From contig OX442416.1 in assembly GCA_949361645.1 (NCBI GenBank), positions 5,122,629 to 5,186,628 of the forward strand: 64,000 bases of DNA. The letters run 5' to 3'. Position numbers and translations under genes: made by a program. Origin of the DNA: Spongilla lacustris. Lineage: Eukaryota; Porifera; Demospongiae; Spongillida; Spongillidae. Positions 21,938-33,646 of this stretch are shown piece after piece. The first letter of the stretch is position 1. Every line of letters begins with the position of its first letter. Under the pieces are notes generated by a model, which was given only the letters and a program-made list of their open reading frames with translations, made no database searches and was not told the DNA's origin.

Positions 21938-22035
21938 AGTCTCGTACCCAGACCCACGCCACAGCAGCGGATGGATTACATCACCGCTACGTGGAAGTAG
22001 GGTCTGGAGAATCTCTCGGCAAAATCGTGGCCACC
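21938..22035 (-). repeat. 100-bp repeat, inverted partner at 26237-26331
   Basis: The stretch TCTCGTACCCAGACCCACGC ... GAGAATCTCTCGGCAAAATC is found again, reverse-complemented, with only about two differences over about 95 bp. The edge TCTCGTACCCAGACC resembles a transposon terminus. Confidence 0.85.
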
Positions 22036-22166
22036 GCCGTTCGAATCTGAACGGTACAATCGGATTGCGAGCATGCGCAATTAGTGATTTTAATTGAATT
22101 TTTCGCGTGACAGTCACACGTTACTTGGGTGTAGTTTCTGAAGCCTTTATGAATTACATGTATGAG

Positions 22167-22393
22167 CAGGGGCGGCGGAACAGGTACCGCAGGTCCCGCT
22201 GCTGCGGGACCAATGTTAAGGGCACAAATTAAAAAAAATAAAAAGTCCAGGCATCATTTTCAACTTGTACCGCGTGACTGATCAGAATATAATACGGCCG
22301 AAACGGCGAAAGCGGACACCCCACTGATTGAATCGGACTGCACCCCCATACTTTGCTGGCGGGACCAATGCTAAATAGCTTCCGCCGCCCCTG
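22167..22393. mobile_element. MITE with 14-bp TIR and 5-bp TSD ATGAG
   Basis: The termini CAGGGGCGGCGGAA and TTCCGCCGCCCCTG are inverted repeats. ATGAG flanks both sides (22162-22166 and 22394-22398). The inside repeats GCGGGACCAATG twice. It has no coding. Confidence 0.85.
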
Positions 22394-22398
22394 ATGAG

Positions 22399-23664
22399 TG
22401 TTTTGTTGTAAGTCTTATTCGTTTCTTTGCCAACTGGAAGCGCGAGGTCCTTCTGCCTGGCAGTGCCTGCCTACACTGTTGGACAAACAAGTGGGAAGAA
22501 CAGATAGTTACTTAGTTAGTCCCTTACACGCTTTACTTAGTGATGAAGGACCGAATCGAAACGTACACTAACGAGGAGAGGAACTACGACAGCACATGCA
22601 GGAGACGCAAACAGCAATGCTATTGTACTATACAGATAGAACAACAGTGGCGCAACATGATTGTCTCACCATGCAGTGCACAAGGACAGACTTTCAGCGC
22701 ACTGTTGTGTCAAAACTATGTTAAGTATTCTAATTACAGCCCACCTGTAACTTGTGCCCATATTTATACATCTTTCGCCCTATTTTCTATAATCTATACA
22801 CATTCTCCCACTCATCCCTGCTGTTTCAAGTAGATTCCTAAGCTCGAACACTAGCTGCTGCTTCTTGCTCAGCCGAATCTAGATCCTGATGCTAATATCA
22901 TAGATAACATCTCACGCGAAGCTCATGGGAACGTGCCGTACACAGCGGTTCCAAATACGTGTGACGATTAATTCCCGCCGTCAATACACCCGACGTGCAA
23001 GCAGCGAAACGTGGGTAGGCAGTCATTGTTTCCTTGGACCGTACGGTAGATATTTGGAGCGTGGGCCGTACGATCAAACCGTCTGCAAAGACACTAAATA
23101 CACGCAATGAAATTATTTTTCTTGAGTCATTAAATTAGCGGCAAATTAAAGAAATATTGTGATCACTGTGTAGTGTTTGTGTGCAAATCCACCTACTTCG
23201 AGCACCAGCTTGCTAACCATGGCTGTGCGATCACTAGTCCTGAAGTTGAAGGAGTTGATATTACCAACAATGGTATGGCCTCGTATATGTACATATATCG
23301 TACTCAATCACTTCTGTTACATGTAGACAGCACATCGGACGTCAGATAAATTGAAAAGTTAGAGTACTGACGTAGTCAGTCCCATAGGCTTTAGCACCAA
23401 AGTCGGGCCGAGGCTCACCGTAAGATCGGCAGTGGGCGTGACAGATCTGTACTCTCACGCCGATGTAAGACGGATTACTAGTACATCAGCACGGGCCCGT
23501 ACCAGCCACCAGTTTTTGCAGAAAACCTCTAGGAGGTGCCAGCGTCTTTTTTTTGTCACAGCCTGGTCAGGTTATTCCAAGACATCTGATTCCGTCAGCA
23601 CATCTTTACTGCGCGTCATCGTTTGAGTGTCTGCGTGTAGGATTTGAAACAGAAAACATGATTT
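22399..23664. other. Intergenic, no supported gene
   Basis: Contains CGTACGG palindromic words near 23038-23080 that recur at 25790-25910. The ORFs are short and without motifs. Confidence 0.45.
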
Positions 23665-24760
23665 AAGGCAAGGTAATGGTTGGCTGATGTGTGCTTGGAG
23701 TACAAACATCCAAACTTCTCTCTACGCAGTGTTCTCCAATAAGTGCTCACCATCCATCCACGTAGCCCTGCCTGTGAGAGGTGCCATCTCTTCCTTCCCT
23801 GGAAGGACTGAAATGATTGTAACGTACTGAGACATTTTTATTCACTCTCCTTACAACTCTGTTTCTTATTCTCATGAGAAAGCATTGAAGTCAAGGTAAT
23901 GGATGACTGATGTGTGCTTGGAGTACAAACTTCCAAACATCTCTCTACGCAGTGTTCTCCAATACGTGCTCCCCCATACTGCGTGTGAGAGGTGCCATCT
24001 CTTCCTTCCCTGGAAGGACTCTAATTTGATCAAGTGAATGATTGGAAGGTACGTACTGAGACATTCTTACACACTCTCCTTACACAATGTTTCTCATCCT
24101 CATGAGAAAGCATTGCCTTGTATTGAAGTCAAGGTAATGGATGACTGATGTGTGCTTGGAGTACAAACATCCAAACATCTCTCTACGCAGTGTTCTCCAA
24201 TACGTGCTCCCCCATACTGCGTGTGAGAGGTGCCATCTCTTCCTTCCCTGGAAGGACTCTAATTTGATCAAGTGAATGATTGGAAGGTACGTACTGAGAC
24301 ATTCTTACACACTCTCCTTACACAATGTTTCTCATCCTCATGAGAAAGCATTGCCTTGTATTGAAGTCAAGGTAATGGATGACTGATGTGTGCTTGGAGT
24401 ACAAACATCCAAACATCTCTCTACGCAGTGTTCTCCAATAATTGCTCCCCATCCATCCACGTAGCAGAGATCTGCCCTGCCTGTGAGAGGTGCCATCTCT
24501 TCCTTCCCTGGAAGGACTGCAAATGATTGTAACAAGGTACGTACTGAGACATTTTTACACACTCTCCTTACACTCTGTTTCTCATCCTCATGAGAAAGCA
24601 TTGAAGGCAAGGTTATGGATGACTGATATGTGCTTGGAGTACACACATCCAAACATCTCTCTACGCAGTGTTCTCCAATAAGTGCGCCCCCATACTGCGT
24701 GTGAGAGGTGCCATCTCTTCCTTCCCTGGAAGGACTCTAATTTGATCAAGCGAATGATTG
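23665..24760 (+). repeat. Tandem array, unit of about 238 bp, 4.6 copies
   Basis: The start AAG(T/G)CAAGGTAATGG recurs at 23665, 23888, 24126, 24364 and 24604, giving spacings of 223, 238, 238 and 240. The middle copies are nearly identical and the outer ones carry small indels. Each unit includes CTCATCCTCATGAGAAAGCA and CTTCCTTCCCTGGAAGGACT, which are short self-complementary stretches. Confidence 0.9.
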
Positions 24761-25563
24761 TCTATACAAAGTTTATGTATATGTTTTACATTTATGACCA
24801 TCTGGTCACGTGTCTAATTACCCGCGCAATATGCCCTGGGCGTTTAAACAGTTCTGCAATTTTGCATCCGGTATATAGCAACGTGACTTGACTCACTCAG
24901 ACTGGCCTCGCAAATGGTAGGATGATTATTTACCTACCCTTTTATGATATAGACGTACGCGCGTCCTTTCAATTACCGCAATGGCCAGTGTTCGCGCTGC
25001 GTGCAAGAGATAGCAATTCAGTAAGTAACGGTGGATTATTCGATCTTACTGCGATCTCGATTCTGTAAGGTCACCATGAAAGACTAATGCTGCGTGTTTT
25101 GAACGAACTAGGCCCTGAACTATATACCTATAACTGACATAGGTAAGGTTTGTTTTTTTTAACCCCGTCTCATGCACACTCACACAGTTCTTGATGCAGT
25201 TCCGTTACAATTTATACCATCGGAGAAGCTACTTGTGGCTGTTCGGTACTTTATAAGGCAGAAGGCTGTAGCAGCGAAGGTCGTATATGCAGCACAGTTA
25301 CGTTACTCGAGGGGTAATGTACATATAGTTTATTTGTTATTGTACATGCACACAGGGATCCTGGGAATTCAAGGCAATTCAAGGGTGCAAGCAAGTTGTT
25401 TGCACAAGGCAGCATCCCTACCCGAGAAAAGTGAGGAGGTAAGGTTTTATCTTATTGGCAACAATCTCAGATCGTGTATTGCATTATCAGAAACAGAAGA
25501 CGCGCGGACAGAAACAGGCCTATATAGTTGGAGAGGCAATTGACGCACAAAACGGAAGAGAAA

Positions 25564-25566
<3 letters not shown>
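24761..25566. other. Intergenic, nothing recognised
   Basis: No repeat or coding segment supported. The 123-codon ORF at 25172-25543 shows no motif. Confidence 0.4.

Positions 25567-25656
<90 letters not shown>
25567..25656. repeat. (GT)n microsatellite, about 90 bp
   Basis: Uninterrupted GT dinucleotide run. Confidence 0.97.
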
Positions 25657-25659
<3 letters not shown>

Positions 25660-25779
25660 GTGTATTTTTCTAATTTGAGATTCACAGAAACTTAAAAGTG
25701 TGGCCAAGTTTATTTGCGAGCGAGGCGCGGTGTCAAAATGTATGGCGTCGATCGGCAGGCTGGGTGGGTTGAAAGCTCG

Positions 25780-25915
25780 TACAGAGTAGGTAGACGATCA
25801 AAACGGGGCCAGGTAAACGATCCAAACAGACCGTACGGGGCCAGGTTGACAGTCGTACGGTGTTGTTAGACGATCCGAACAACTCGTACGGGGTAGGCAG
25901 ACGAATTATCAGCGT
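25780..25915. repeat. Degenerate CGTACGGGG..AGACGATC repeats
   Basis: Four imperfect copies of a unit of about 30-40 bp combining CGTACGG, GGCCAGGT or GGTAGGCAGACGA, and CGATC.AAAC. Confidence 0.5.
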
Positions 25916-26236
25916 GTGAAAACGTGCGACCAAACGAGCCTCGCTTCCACGGCCGTTTCCTATCGGTCCGCACACGTGTACTGTCATCGTACAACCGGCT
26001 AACATCGGATCCAATTGGATCCGTGCGCAAGAACGTGCAGAGGCGAGCCCGGAATCATGCAAGTGAACCGCTGTGGTAGTTGCTTCAGCAAGGGTAAAAT
26101 GTGAACTATAGAGGTGTTGTGCAATCTGTCTCTTTACTGACTGAAAGCCTGCCCATACATAACATACGAATCGATTATCTTGTTAATTACCCGCAGCGCG
26201 TGACCTAATGTTAATTAATTATTACATTCCACTGGC

Positions 26237-26331
26237 CACGATTTTGCCGAGAGATTCTCCAGACCCTACTTCCACGTAGCGGTGATGTAATCCATCCGCT
26301 GCTGTGGCGTGGATCTGGGTACAAGACTAAC
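26237..26331 (+). repeat. 100-bp repeat, inverted partner of 21938-22035
   Basis: Near-identical reverse complement of 21938-22035. It ends 18 bp before the EnSpm element. Confidence 0.85.
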
Positions 26332-26349
26332 TTAAAATGGCGTCACGAG

Positions 26350-26720
26350 CACAGGAAAAAATTTCGCGTTCCCATTAACGGGTTTATGACATTTCCCAGT
26401 AATTTTTATTCCCATGTTTGGGTTTTCAACCAAATTCCCAGCATGGAATTTTTTATTCCCAGTATCATAAGAAATTTCCACACCAGGGAAAAAATAATCC
26501 CATTATGACAATCAATCCCAACATTGGGATTTCGTTTTCCATAGGGGGTTTTGAATCCCAGCATGGGTTTTTAATTCCCAGCATAAGTTCGATTTCGATC
26601 CTGAAAAAAAATTCCCATCAACCCAACATGGGAATTTTATTTCCACATTTGTTATTCTAAATCCTATGCTTGCAATAAACATGTAGTTCCAAGAGCGGAA
26701 AGACATCAAACCAATGTATA
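26350..26720. repeat. Left subterminal repeats of the EnSpm element
   Basis: Many copies of ATTCCCAGCATGGG / TTCCCA..TTGGGA in both orientations lie between the TIR and the transposase stop. They are likely transposase binding sites by analogy with plant CACTA elements. Confidence 0.7.
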
Positions 26721-26814
26721 GGGATTTCAATTCCCAGAATAAAGCCAAAATTACCGTTTTAATTACAGTGTGAGAATTCAGAATCAATTCTACAACACAC
26801 AACATGAAACAAAA

Positions 26815-29800
26815 CTACTGAAACCAAAATTTTCCTTCAAAGTATCCATCCAATGAACGTACTATTGAGGCAAACTGAATTTTCTCCTTCTCCTTTAGGC
26901 GTTTGTAACGTACAGTTACAGTAGAATCAGCATCTCTCTCATAAAAGTATGCATAACAAGTGGTAGCATTATAATCAACAGAATGTATTGCTGCCAAATA
27001 AAGTTCATTTCCATTGATTCCTTTCACATGTACCATTTCTCCTACCTCAGGATAGTGCGGAACTAATACATCACTACTACACAATGGCAGAACTGGTCTT
27101 TGATAATCGATGACAATGTAGCAGTATGGATCTTGAAGATGTTCTGGGTCAGGATAAAGCATAACTTTTCTAACAATTCCACTCACTGGAATGAACAGCA
27201 CTGTCGCTGATGGTTCAACAAAGGGATTATCGCTATACTCATGGAATCTCGAATCTCCAGTAGCTGTTAATGCTTGTGTGTATGCTTCTCCCTTTATAAA
27301 AGTTTTATACTCTCCTTGTAGATTTAATGATACAATATTCAATATCCTGACAACTATTAACTCTTCAGAAGTATCATATTTGGAAAGTATGTGTTCATTG
27401 ATTCTATACAAGGTACCATTGTATCCATGATTTGGCATATAAATACTGCTAACCTGGATGGTAGCAATATGTAAATCATCATCCCATGGCACTGGAGTTG
27501 TTAGCACTTGGTTGATCAAATTGCTTTCAACTGCAGTTAATGGAATGTATCTTTTTCCACCCACAAGAATACTTTTAACATCAGAGAATTGCTTTGACAA
27601 TTGTCTTGCTTGTGAAATACTCTTTGCATGTACTTGGTAAAGAAAATGCAAGTGATTATAATTTGTTTCCACAGTTGGAAATGGAGTCGTGTAATATTTC
27701 TAGAAGCATGGACAGAGGCATGAAATACAATTGTGTTTATCATGTAACAATTTCGAGACATGCATGTATGCGATTATGTGTACAATTTCTGAATCACAGT
27801 GAAGCTATTTAAATTTCATTTATTATACAAGCCAATTAATGAAAAAAACTTACTTTGGCAATCGGATGAGGCAATGGAGAGAAGCTATCATAAGACATTT
27901 TGTAAAACTTGAGAAACTCTCTTCGGCACTCTACTTCAGAAAATGTAAATTCCATATTCTTATTGTTAGAACTTATAGACACATAACTGTGAACTGCTCT
28001 TTCAAATGTGAAGCACCAATAATTATCTGGACTAGAAAACCGTTCTATATCTTCTGGATAGTGCAATAAGTTATGAAGCGTTATAACACAACTTTTAATT
28101 CCTTCTGCTTCTTCTGTTAGGATATTATGCTTTAAAATCAACTGTTTCAGCAATACAATATCATCTGGAGACATACCATTTCGTCCAGTGAAAAAGATCA
28201 TTTCCGTAATTCGAACAAGTAGTATCCAAGTGTGATAGTAAGCGTCAGACAAAACTCCACCCAAAACATACTCAGAAGCAGGGTAGCAAAATTTCATAAA
28301 ATCTTCAGCTTTGAAAAAAACCCAAACGTTTTGTTATTGCTGTTGGTAGCCTACCATCTCTGAGTTCTGATTAAATACAAAAACAACATAATAAATAGTT
28401 TTAAAAGAATAGTTTTGAAAGTTACCTGATGTCCATGGCATGGCTTCCAATCGCTCTTCGATGGTAGCTTTATTCAATAATCCAAGTTCCAATTGTACTT
28501 CAAGGTGATGCTTGATTACATTCAGAGAAACATCATGCATACCATCAAACACCAAGTCTTTTAGAAAATTAAAACCATATGCTGCATAAAGGCGATGTAA
28601 CACTGAAAGCCCAGTAAATCCACATTCTCTTGCCATTGTGGCACACACCGATGGACGCTCCTCAATAGCTACATTTTTCATATACTCAATACAATCCAGC
28701 ATTTCTCTCTCAGGCCACGGGTACTTAGCATGATACCGGTAATTACCATAGTAATAGTGGTTGCTATCAGGTCCTTGTGTGCCTGGTAAACAATTTAGCA
28801 CAGTGCAGTATTACGTTAACTCCATATTGTATCTTCTCAGCTTACCAACTAGATTGCACCGCCTGCAGGGTCTCATGCCACCCTGAATAAACTTTCCAAC
28901 TTGTGACTGAGCAGGGTAATCTCCAGTCCACAGAAGTAACAAACATCTAATCACCATTTTGCCTGGAGGAAACCCATCTAACTGCCCAGCATATTCAACT
29001 TCAATACCTGCATATATAACATATTGAATCTGCATGCACATGAATGGGGTATAATTCCTTACCATTTACAAATAGATCTTCTATTTCCTCAACCAATATT
29101 TGTAGAAATGGATCAAGTGAAATAGCACACTTGTTAGGCAACATATGGTTTGGCACAAATCCACAAACATAGACTTCATCTACTTTACACCGATCTTCCT
29201 TTTTCATTGTAGCTATTGACACTTCTATAGACCCTATTGATACAATATATTATATACATTATATATATAATGCATGCACTGCACATACACTTACCACAGC
29301 TATGTTTGCCAGATGTAGAAAAAGGTTGCCATCCATCCCAATGACCAATGAGTGCTATGTTTCTAGGATCTCCCCTGGTGACTTTGGGTGCATGCTTAAA
29401 GTTTGTAAAACAATTAGGACATTCAATAAAGATGCATACAGATCAAAGCTATCAAGGATAGAATCATTTGATGCCAGATGTAAGGCTTCTTTGATTATTG
29501 TGCTGCTTACTATTTCTTTGCATGTAGGGCAGAGTGCTGGCACAATCCATTTAACATCGGGATTCCAAAACCACGGCAACTCTTTAAAGCGTGACCCATT
29601 CCATATTTCATTTTTCAAATCATTATTTCTTCCGACTCCTAACCAGAATTCTTGAGCTGTCATCTTTTTACAAAACAATGGGTTGCTGCACCATCTTAAT
29701 ATCTTATTATGAAGGCACATATAAAAGAAACCTATTGTCCCTTTTTGATGGCAATACCTGCATGTGCAGATGCAAAAATGGATATACATTATGTACATGG

Positions 29801-30650
29801 GGCAAAATGCATAGAAGATGTAAGTAAAGATTTTGAAGCTTACTTGCAAACTAGTTCAGTGGAATTCATAATGTCATAACAGATAGGGTGTTCTGCGCTC
29901 AGGCATATTTGATACATAGTGAGTTCCTTATATCCTTTCATCTTCAATAGCTTTGTAACTGCTTGCCAAGATCTAGGCCAGTATCTCAACAGTTGAGGGT
30001 CTCCCTTGCAGTATAAATCTCTACCATAGCTTAGCACTCTCATAAAATGTTCTTGTGAAGTAGAAAAATCATCTTGGATCACCAAAGCATCAAGAACAGC
30101 TTCTAAAACATCATGTTCTATCTTTCTTCGCTCCTGGTTGTCTTCATCAGTTAACTGCAACTGTTCATCAGTGTTGGCAAGCTGCATCTGTTCATCAGTG
30201 TTGGCAAACAGTTCATCAGCCGTAGAGATAACGTTAACATCTGAGTAAGGAGGAGTCGCATAATCATCAGCACAGTCCACAATATAATCAGGTTCAATAG
30301 TCAACGTTTCATCATCTATTGCAATTGCATCTTCCGTTTGACCAGCTGGAAGATCGGCAATTTGCAATGCAGTATTGTAGTCAGGTTCCTCGATATCAGC
30401 TCTTTCGCCAATGTTACGGGCGCGATCACAACTTGCTATAAATTAAAGCAGCACATATAATCGCAAATTGTTTTGATTAAAGCCACGCGCGCGTACCTGC
30501 TACTTGCAAAGAATTTTTCCAATGTCTTAGTTCGGTTGATCGAGAAACAGCATTACCCTTGCAATCCTCACATGGGCAGTGAGCGTGAGGTGCTTGCCTA
30601 GCTGCACACGTACAGTAGGCAACTTCTTTTCGATCCCAAATATTGTTCAT
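26815..30650 (-). CDS. EnSpm/CACTA transposase, eight exons, one frameshift
   Basis: Exons on the minus strand: 30650-30497, 30435-29844, 29757-29295, 29233-29063, 29007-28846, 28782-28426, 28308-27854, 27699-26815. The summed length is 3239 bp, two over a multiple of three. The extra bases fit a 2-nt insertion near 29366-29375, where SPG and RNIALIGHWDGW lie in different frames. Parts in order: an N-terminal zinc module (YCTCAARQ...HCPCEDC); an acidic region; PALCPTCKE; HWDGWQPF with the first expected catalytic D; SLDPFLQILVEEIEDL; GDYPAQ....G, then CRRCNLVG; DGMHDVSLNVIKHHL, the typical D-MH...N motif of this family; and a C-terminal region of about 280 residues. The product would be about 1080 residues without the insertion. 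It cuts and joins element ends in the nucleus. The frameshift probably disables this copy, unless it is a sequencing error. Confidence 0.8.
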
Positions 30651-30697
30651 TGGTGAGCAGATTAGACTTTGCTCTATTGCGCATGCGTATAAGCAAG
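30651..30697. promoter_or_regulatory. 47-bp divergent start interval of the EnSpm genes
   Basis: The transposase ATG (30650, minus) and the preferred SAM-gene ATG (30698, plus) are only 47 bp apart. Leaders must therefore overlap or be very short, implying a compact bidirectional promoter or transcription starts inside the opposite gene. No TATA box was recognised in the interval. Confidence 0.45.
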
Positions 30698-32587
30698 ATG
30701 GCCGTGGTCGTACCGCTGGAAGTTGCCAAGCTATGGACAGTCACAGAAACTGAAGAATGGGCAGAGAAAAACTTCAGTCACGCAGTTGCGCAAAGCTTTA
30801 AAGGTAGTAACACTGCCAAACAGTTAGTTGATCGATTTACATATCGCGCATGCATATAATGTATATAATTATGTACGCATGGACTATATAATCGCCAGTT
30901 GAATCGCACTAGCTATCTGTAACAGCTACGCACGCCTAAAGTTTTTTTTGTACATGTTGTGATCACTTTGTATAGCAAATACAACTGTACGCGTTAACGA
31001 GATGTACATGTACATGTATATCTGCTGTATAAAAGCCATTGCCGCGTGATGCAACTTGTCGGAATCGGTGGGATCATTGTTTATAGCTAATACCAACGTA
31101 CCTTTTCCCTTCTTTTTGATGCCAATGCCATGTGCTGCGCATGCATATTGTGCAGTCCTGCCCATAGGGCGGGATGATTAATTAGCATCTGAACGTGTCG
31201 CAACCACAATGTTTTTACACAATTCACAGAGCAGGGAATTTGTGATGGAGAGTCTCTTGCGTTGCTGTGCCAACATGGCAGCATGGAGCAGCTGAAGGCT
31301 TGTGGGCTTCAAACTGTTAGTGAGCAACTGAAGTTAAGGAAGCTCATAACGCTAACGTTGGAGCAGCCCACAAAAGCAGCTGCCTGTGATAATTCTCCTG
31401 CACCTGAAGGCTTTGGCGGCGCCAAGAAAAAACTTTCCCTTGCTGAGTTGATGAAGATCCCACCAGAGGAGAAAAGATTGTACCTGATGATGTAAGCATT
31501 ATAAATCATCAAATTGAAAAGTAACTTTTTTAAATCCATAGGCGAAATAAGGTGAACAAAGCTGTAAAAGAACAGTGGAAAGGAAATGTCATTCCTTTAT
31601 TCAAGACTAACCCTGAAGAGAAAAAGAAACTCGAAGATATGGTACAGAAATTGGTTCCAAATTGCTCAACCAAATACTTTGGGGAGCGAGCTATTAGGCA
31701 GCACATCATTCACACCTTAACTGGAAGAAGGAGGATGATCAAGAAAGGATTTGATTACACCAAGGTATGGGTATGTATCTGTTCATTATCACGGGGTAGA
31801 TTCAAGTACCAAGTTATGTAGTCAAAAACAGGGACTAATACCAATATTAATCAATATGTAAGGTTAAAATTTAGCAATGTTGAAAATGGGGGCCTCAATC
31901 ACTACAGGAACGTGAGAAGAGGGAAACAGTGAAATCATCTGTCAAAGTGACTAATTCAGGTAACTTTCAGATGTATACTGCATGAGATAGGTATGCATGC
32001 TTCATGAATGTAAAGAAAAAGTGCTAAATCCCTAGAAAATATTCTTAAGAACAATCTCACTCAAGAATGTGAATTTGTGAATCTTAGTGAGAAGTCATTC
32101 AATGTATAATTGATCTACATTCATTGATGATTTTATTTTGCAGCAACAGCAGCAACATCACCATCAGCATTAACATCAACATCACAATCAACATCAGCAA
32201 CTTCATCAGTATCAACCTCAACAGTAGCATCTCCATCAGCATCAACATCAGTATTAACATCAACCTCAGGTATAAACATATTTAGTATTATAATATATAC
32301 ATTATTGCTCTTTGTGTTCAGATTTATCAATGAAGAGTGCTGAGGTCATCGTTGTATCAGCCTTCAAGGTACACTTCTTGAAGGAGGTTACAAGGCAACA
32401 ATTGCTTGGGGCTATTAATTGTCACATTCCACCTGACAAAAGAAAGAACTTCCATACAATGTCCAAATCAGCGTTACTCGTGCCGCTTGCCAAAGCCCTT
32501 CTAAGTAAGCAGTTGATAGTCTTAGAAGGTGATTGTGACCTACAGAACATAAAAAGAGATGATATAATTGTTAATGGAGTACTGTAA
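30698..32587 (+). CDS. SAM-domain accessory protein of the EnSpm element
   Basis: Exons 30698-30803, 31230-31491, 31542-31764, 31908-31959, 32144-32269 and 32322-32587 sum to 1035 bp (344 residues) with a clean stop. The ATG at 30698 has a good Kozak context (caagATGG) and is preferred over 30650. Residues about 8-70 form a SAM domain: LWTVTETEEWAEKNF, then across the first intron F-K-E-Q-GICDGESLALLC, then LKACGL....LKLRKLI. A charged middle follows (KVNKAVKEQWKG, then KLVPNCSTKYFGERAIRQ), next a Ser/Thr/Ala linker of about 40 residues made by TCA/ACA codon repeats, and a C-terminal module (AFKVHFLKEVTRQQL...). CACTA elements often carry a second gene that binds subterminal repeats, and this may be the counterpart. 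SAM would allow self-association. I know of no named protein for it. Confidence 0.7.
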
Positions 32588-32699
32588 ACTCTTTCTATGT
32601 GTATGTAGTATTGTTATCCATGCACTTCATTATATATGCTGATTAGTATTCATAATCATTGTGTTATGTGAATGTTATGTTTATTACATAAGGTATACA

Positions 32700-33178
32700 T
32701 GTAACAGGCCAGGATGGAACGCAGAACGGAAGCGTGCATGGTGGGGCAAAAGGAACCGCGGTGAAAAAATATGGAACGTTATAGAAACCAGGGTGGAAAT
32801 TTAAAATTTACCATGGTGGAATACAAGCGAACCATGCATGAACTATAGGGCGGGGAAAAAAAAAACCAGGGTGGGAATAACAGCGGAGGAGGAATCACGG
32901 ATTCCCATAATGGGAATCTAATCACGAACCCACGGTGTCACAGGGTGTAATTTGGAGAATCCCAGGGTGTACAGTGAACGGAATTCTGAAATACCAGGAT
33001 GGAAATACAGAAAAAACCATAATGGAAAGCTATATTCCCAAGGTAGGATCCCATAAAATCCCATGAAAAAACCCATACGCGATTTTGTACAACGTTCCCA
33101 TTAATGGGTTTTTGACCCTGGAATCGCGCTGTTCCCAGTATTAATTCCATTAATGGGAACGCGAAATTTTTTCCTGTG
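32700..33178. repeat. Right subterminal repeats of the EnSpm element
   Basis: Spaced copies of CCA(G/T)GGTGGAA, CCAGGATGGAA and TTCCCATAATGGGAA-type words, ending in the TIR. Confidence 0.7.
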
Positions 33179-33340
33179 GAGGACCTGCTGGGACCCACCT
33201 ATCAGCGCCCAACAGAAAGGCTAGTATAATGTTTGCAACTCCCAAGCCAAATGAAGTGGTTTCTCGTCAAGGCGGGCAGTTAACGAAGGCAAAAGATACA
33301 TTAATGCGCACATTTGGTTCGAGATGGAAAGAAGCTAGTA

Positions 33341-33646
33341 TACCGTACTGCCAAGACATAATAGCGGAGAGAACTGTTTGGCGGAGCCAAAACAATTTAT
33401 TTTAACTAACTGGCGATTTTCAATTGGCGGAAGTCTCAGGATCATTAAATTTAAGGCGATTTATAATTGGCGGAAATATCGTCTACAGCTAGCTATATAT
33501 TTACGTACGGAACGCTCCTCCCCTCGCCCCCCTCCGCGACGCGGATAACTTGTTGGCGGAGAAAATTAAAACTTAAGTTGATGGCGACACTGTTGGCGGA
33601 CCTTTCCGCCAACTAGTTGTCGCCAAAACGTCTTGGCAGTACGGTA
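33341..33646. mobile_element. MITE with TACCGTACTGCCAAGAC ends and TTGGCGGA words
   Basis: TACCGTACTGCCAAGAC (33341) and GTCTTGGCAGTACGGTA (ending 33646) are perfect 17-bp inverted repeats. TA at both extremes may be a mariner-type target duplication. TTGGCGGA and its complement recur about six times inside. It has no coding. Confidence 0.85.

Larger units (their letters stand above)
26350..33178. mobile_element. Full-length EnSpm/CACTA DNA transposon, TSD GAG
   Basis: The left terminus CACAGGAAAAAATTTCGCGT and the right terminus (its reverse complement ending 33178) match over about 32 bp with one difference. GAG lies at 26347-26349 and 33179-33181. The 3-bp duplication and the CAC start are typical of CACTA elements. 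Two genes diverge from the middle: a transposase (minus) and a SAM-domain protein (plus). Subterminal regions of about 350-480 bp carry repeated CCCA(T/G)..TGGGAA-type words. Confidence 0.9.

Noticed and set aside
25447..25707. His-Thr and Val-Cys ORFs around the second GT tract
   Set aside because: Same reason: dinucleotide repeat frames.
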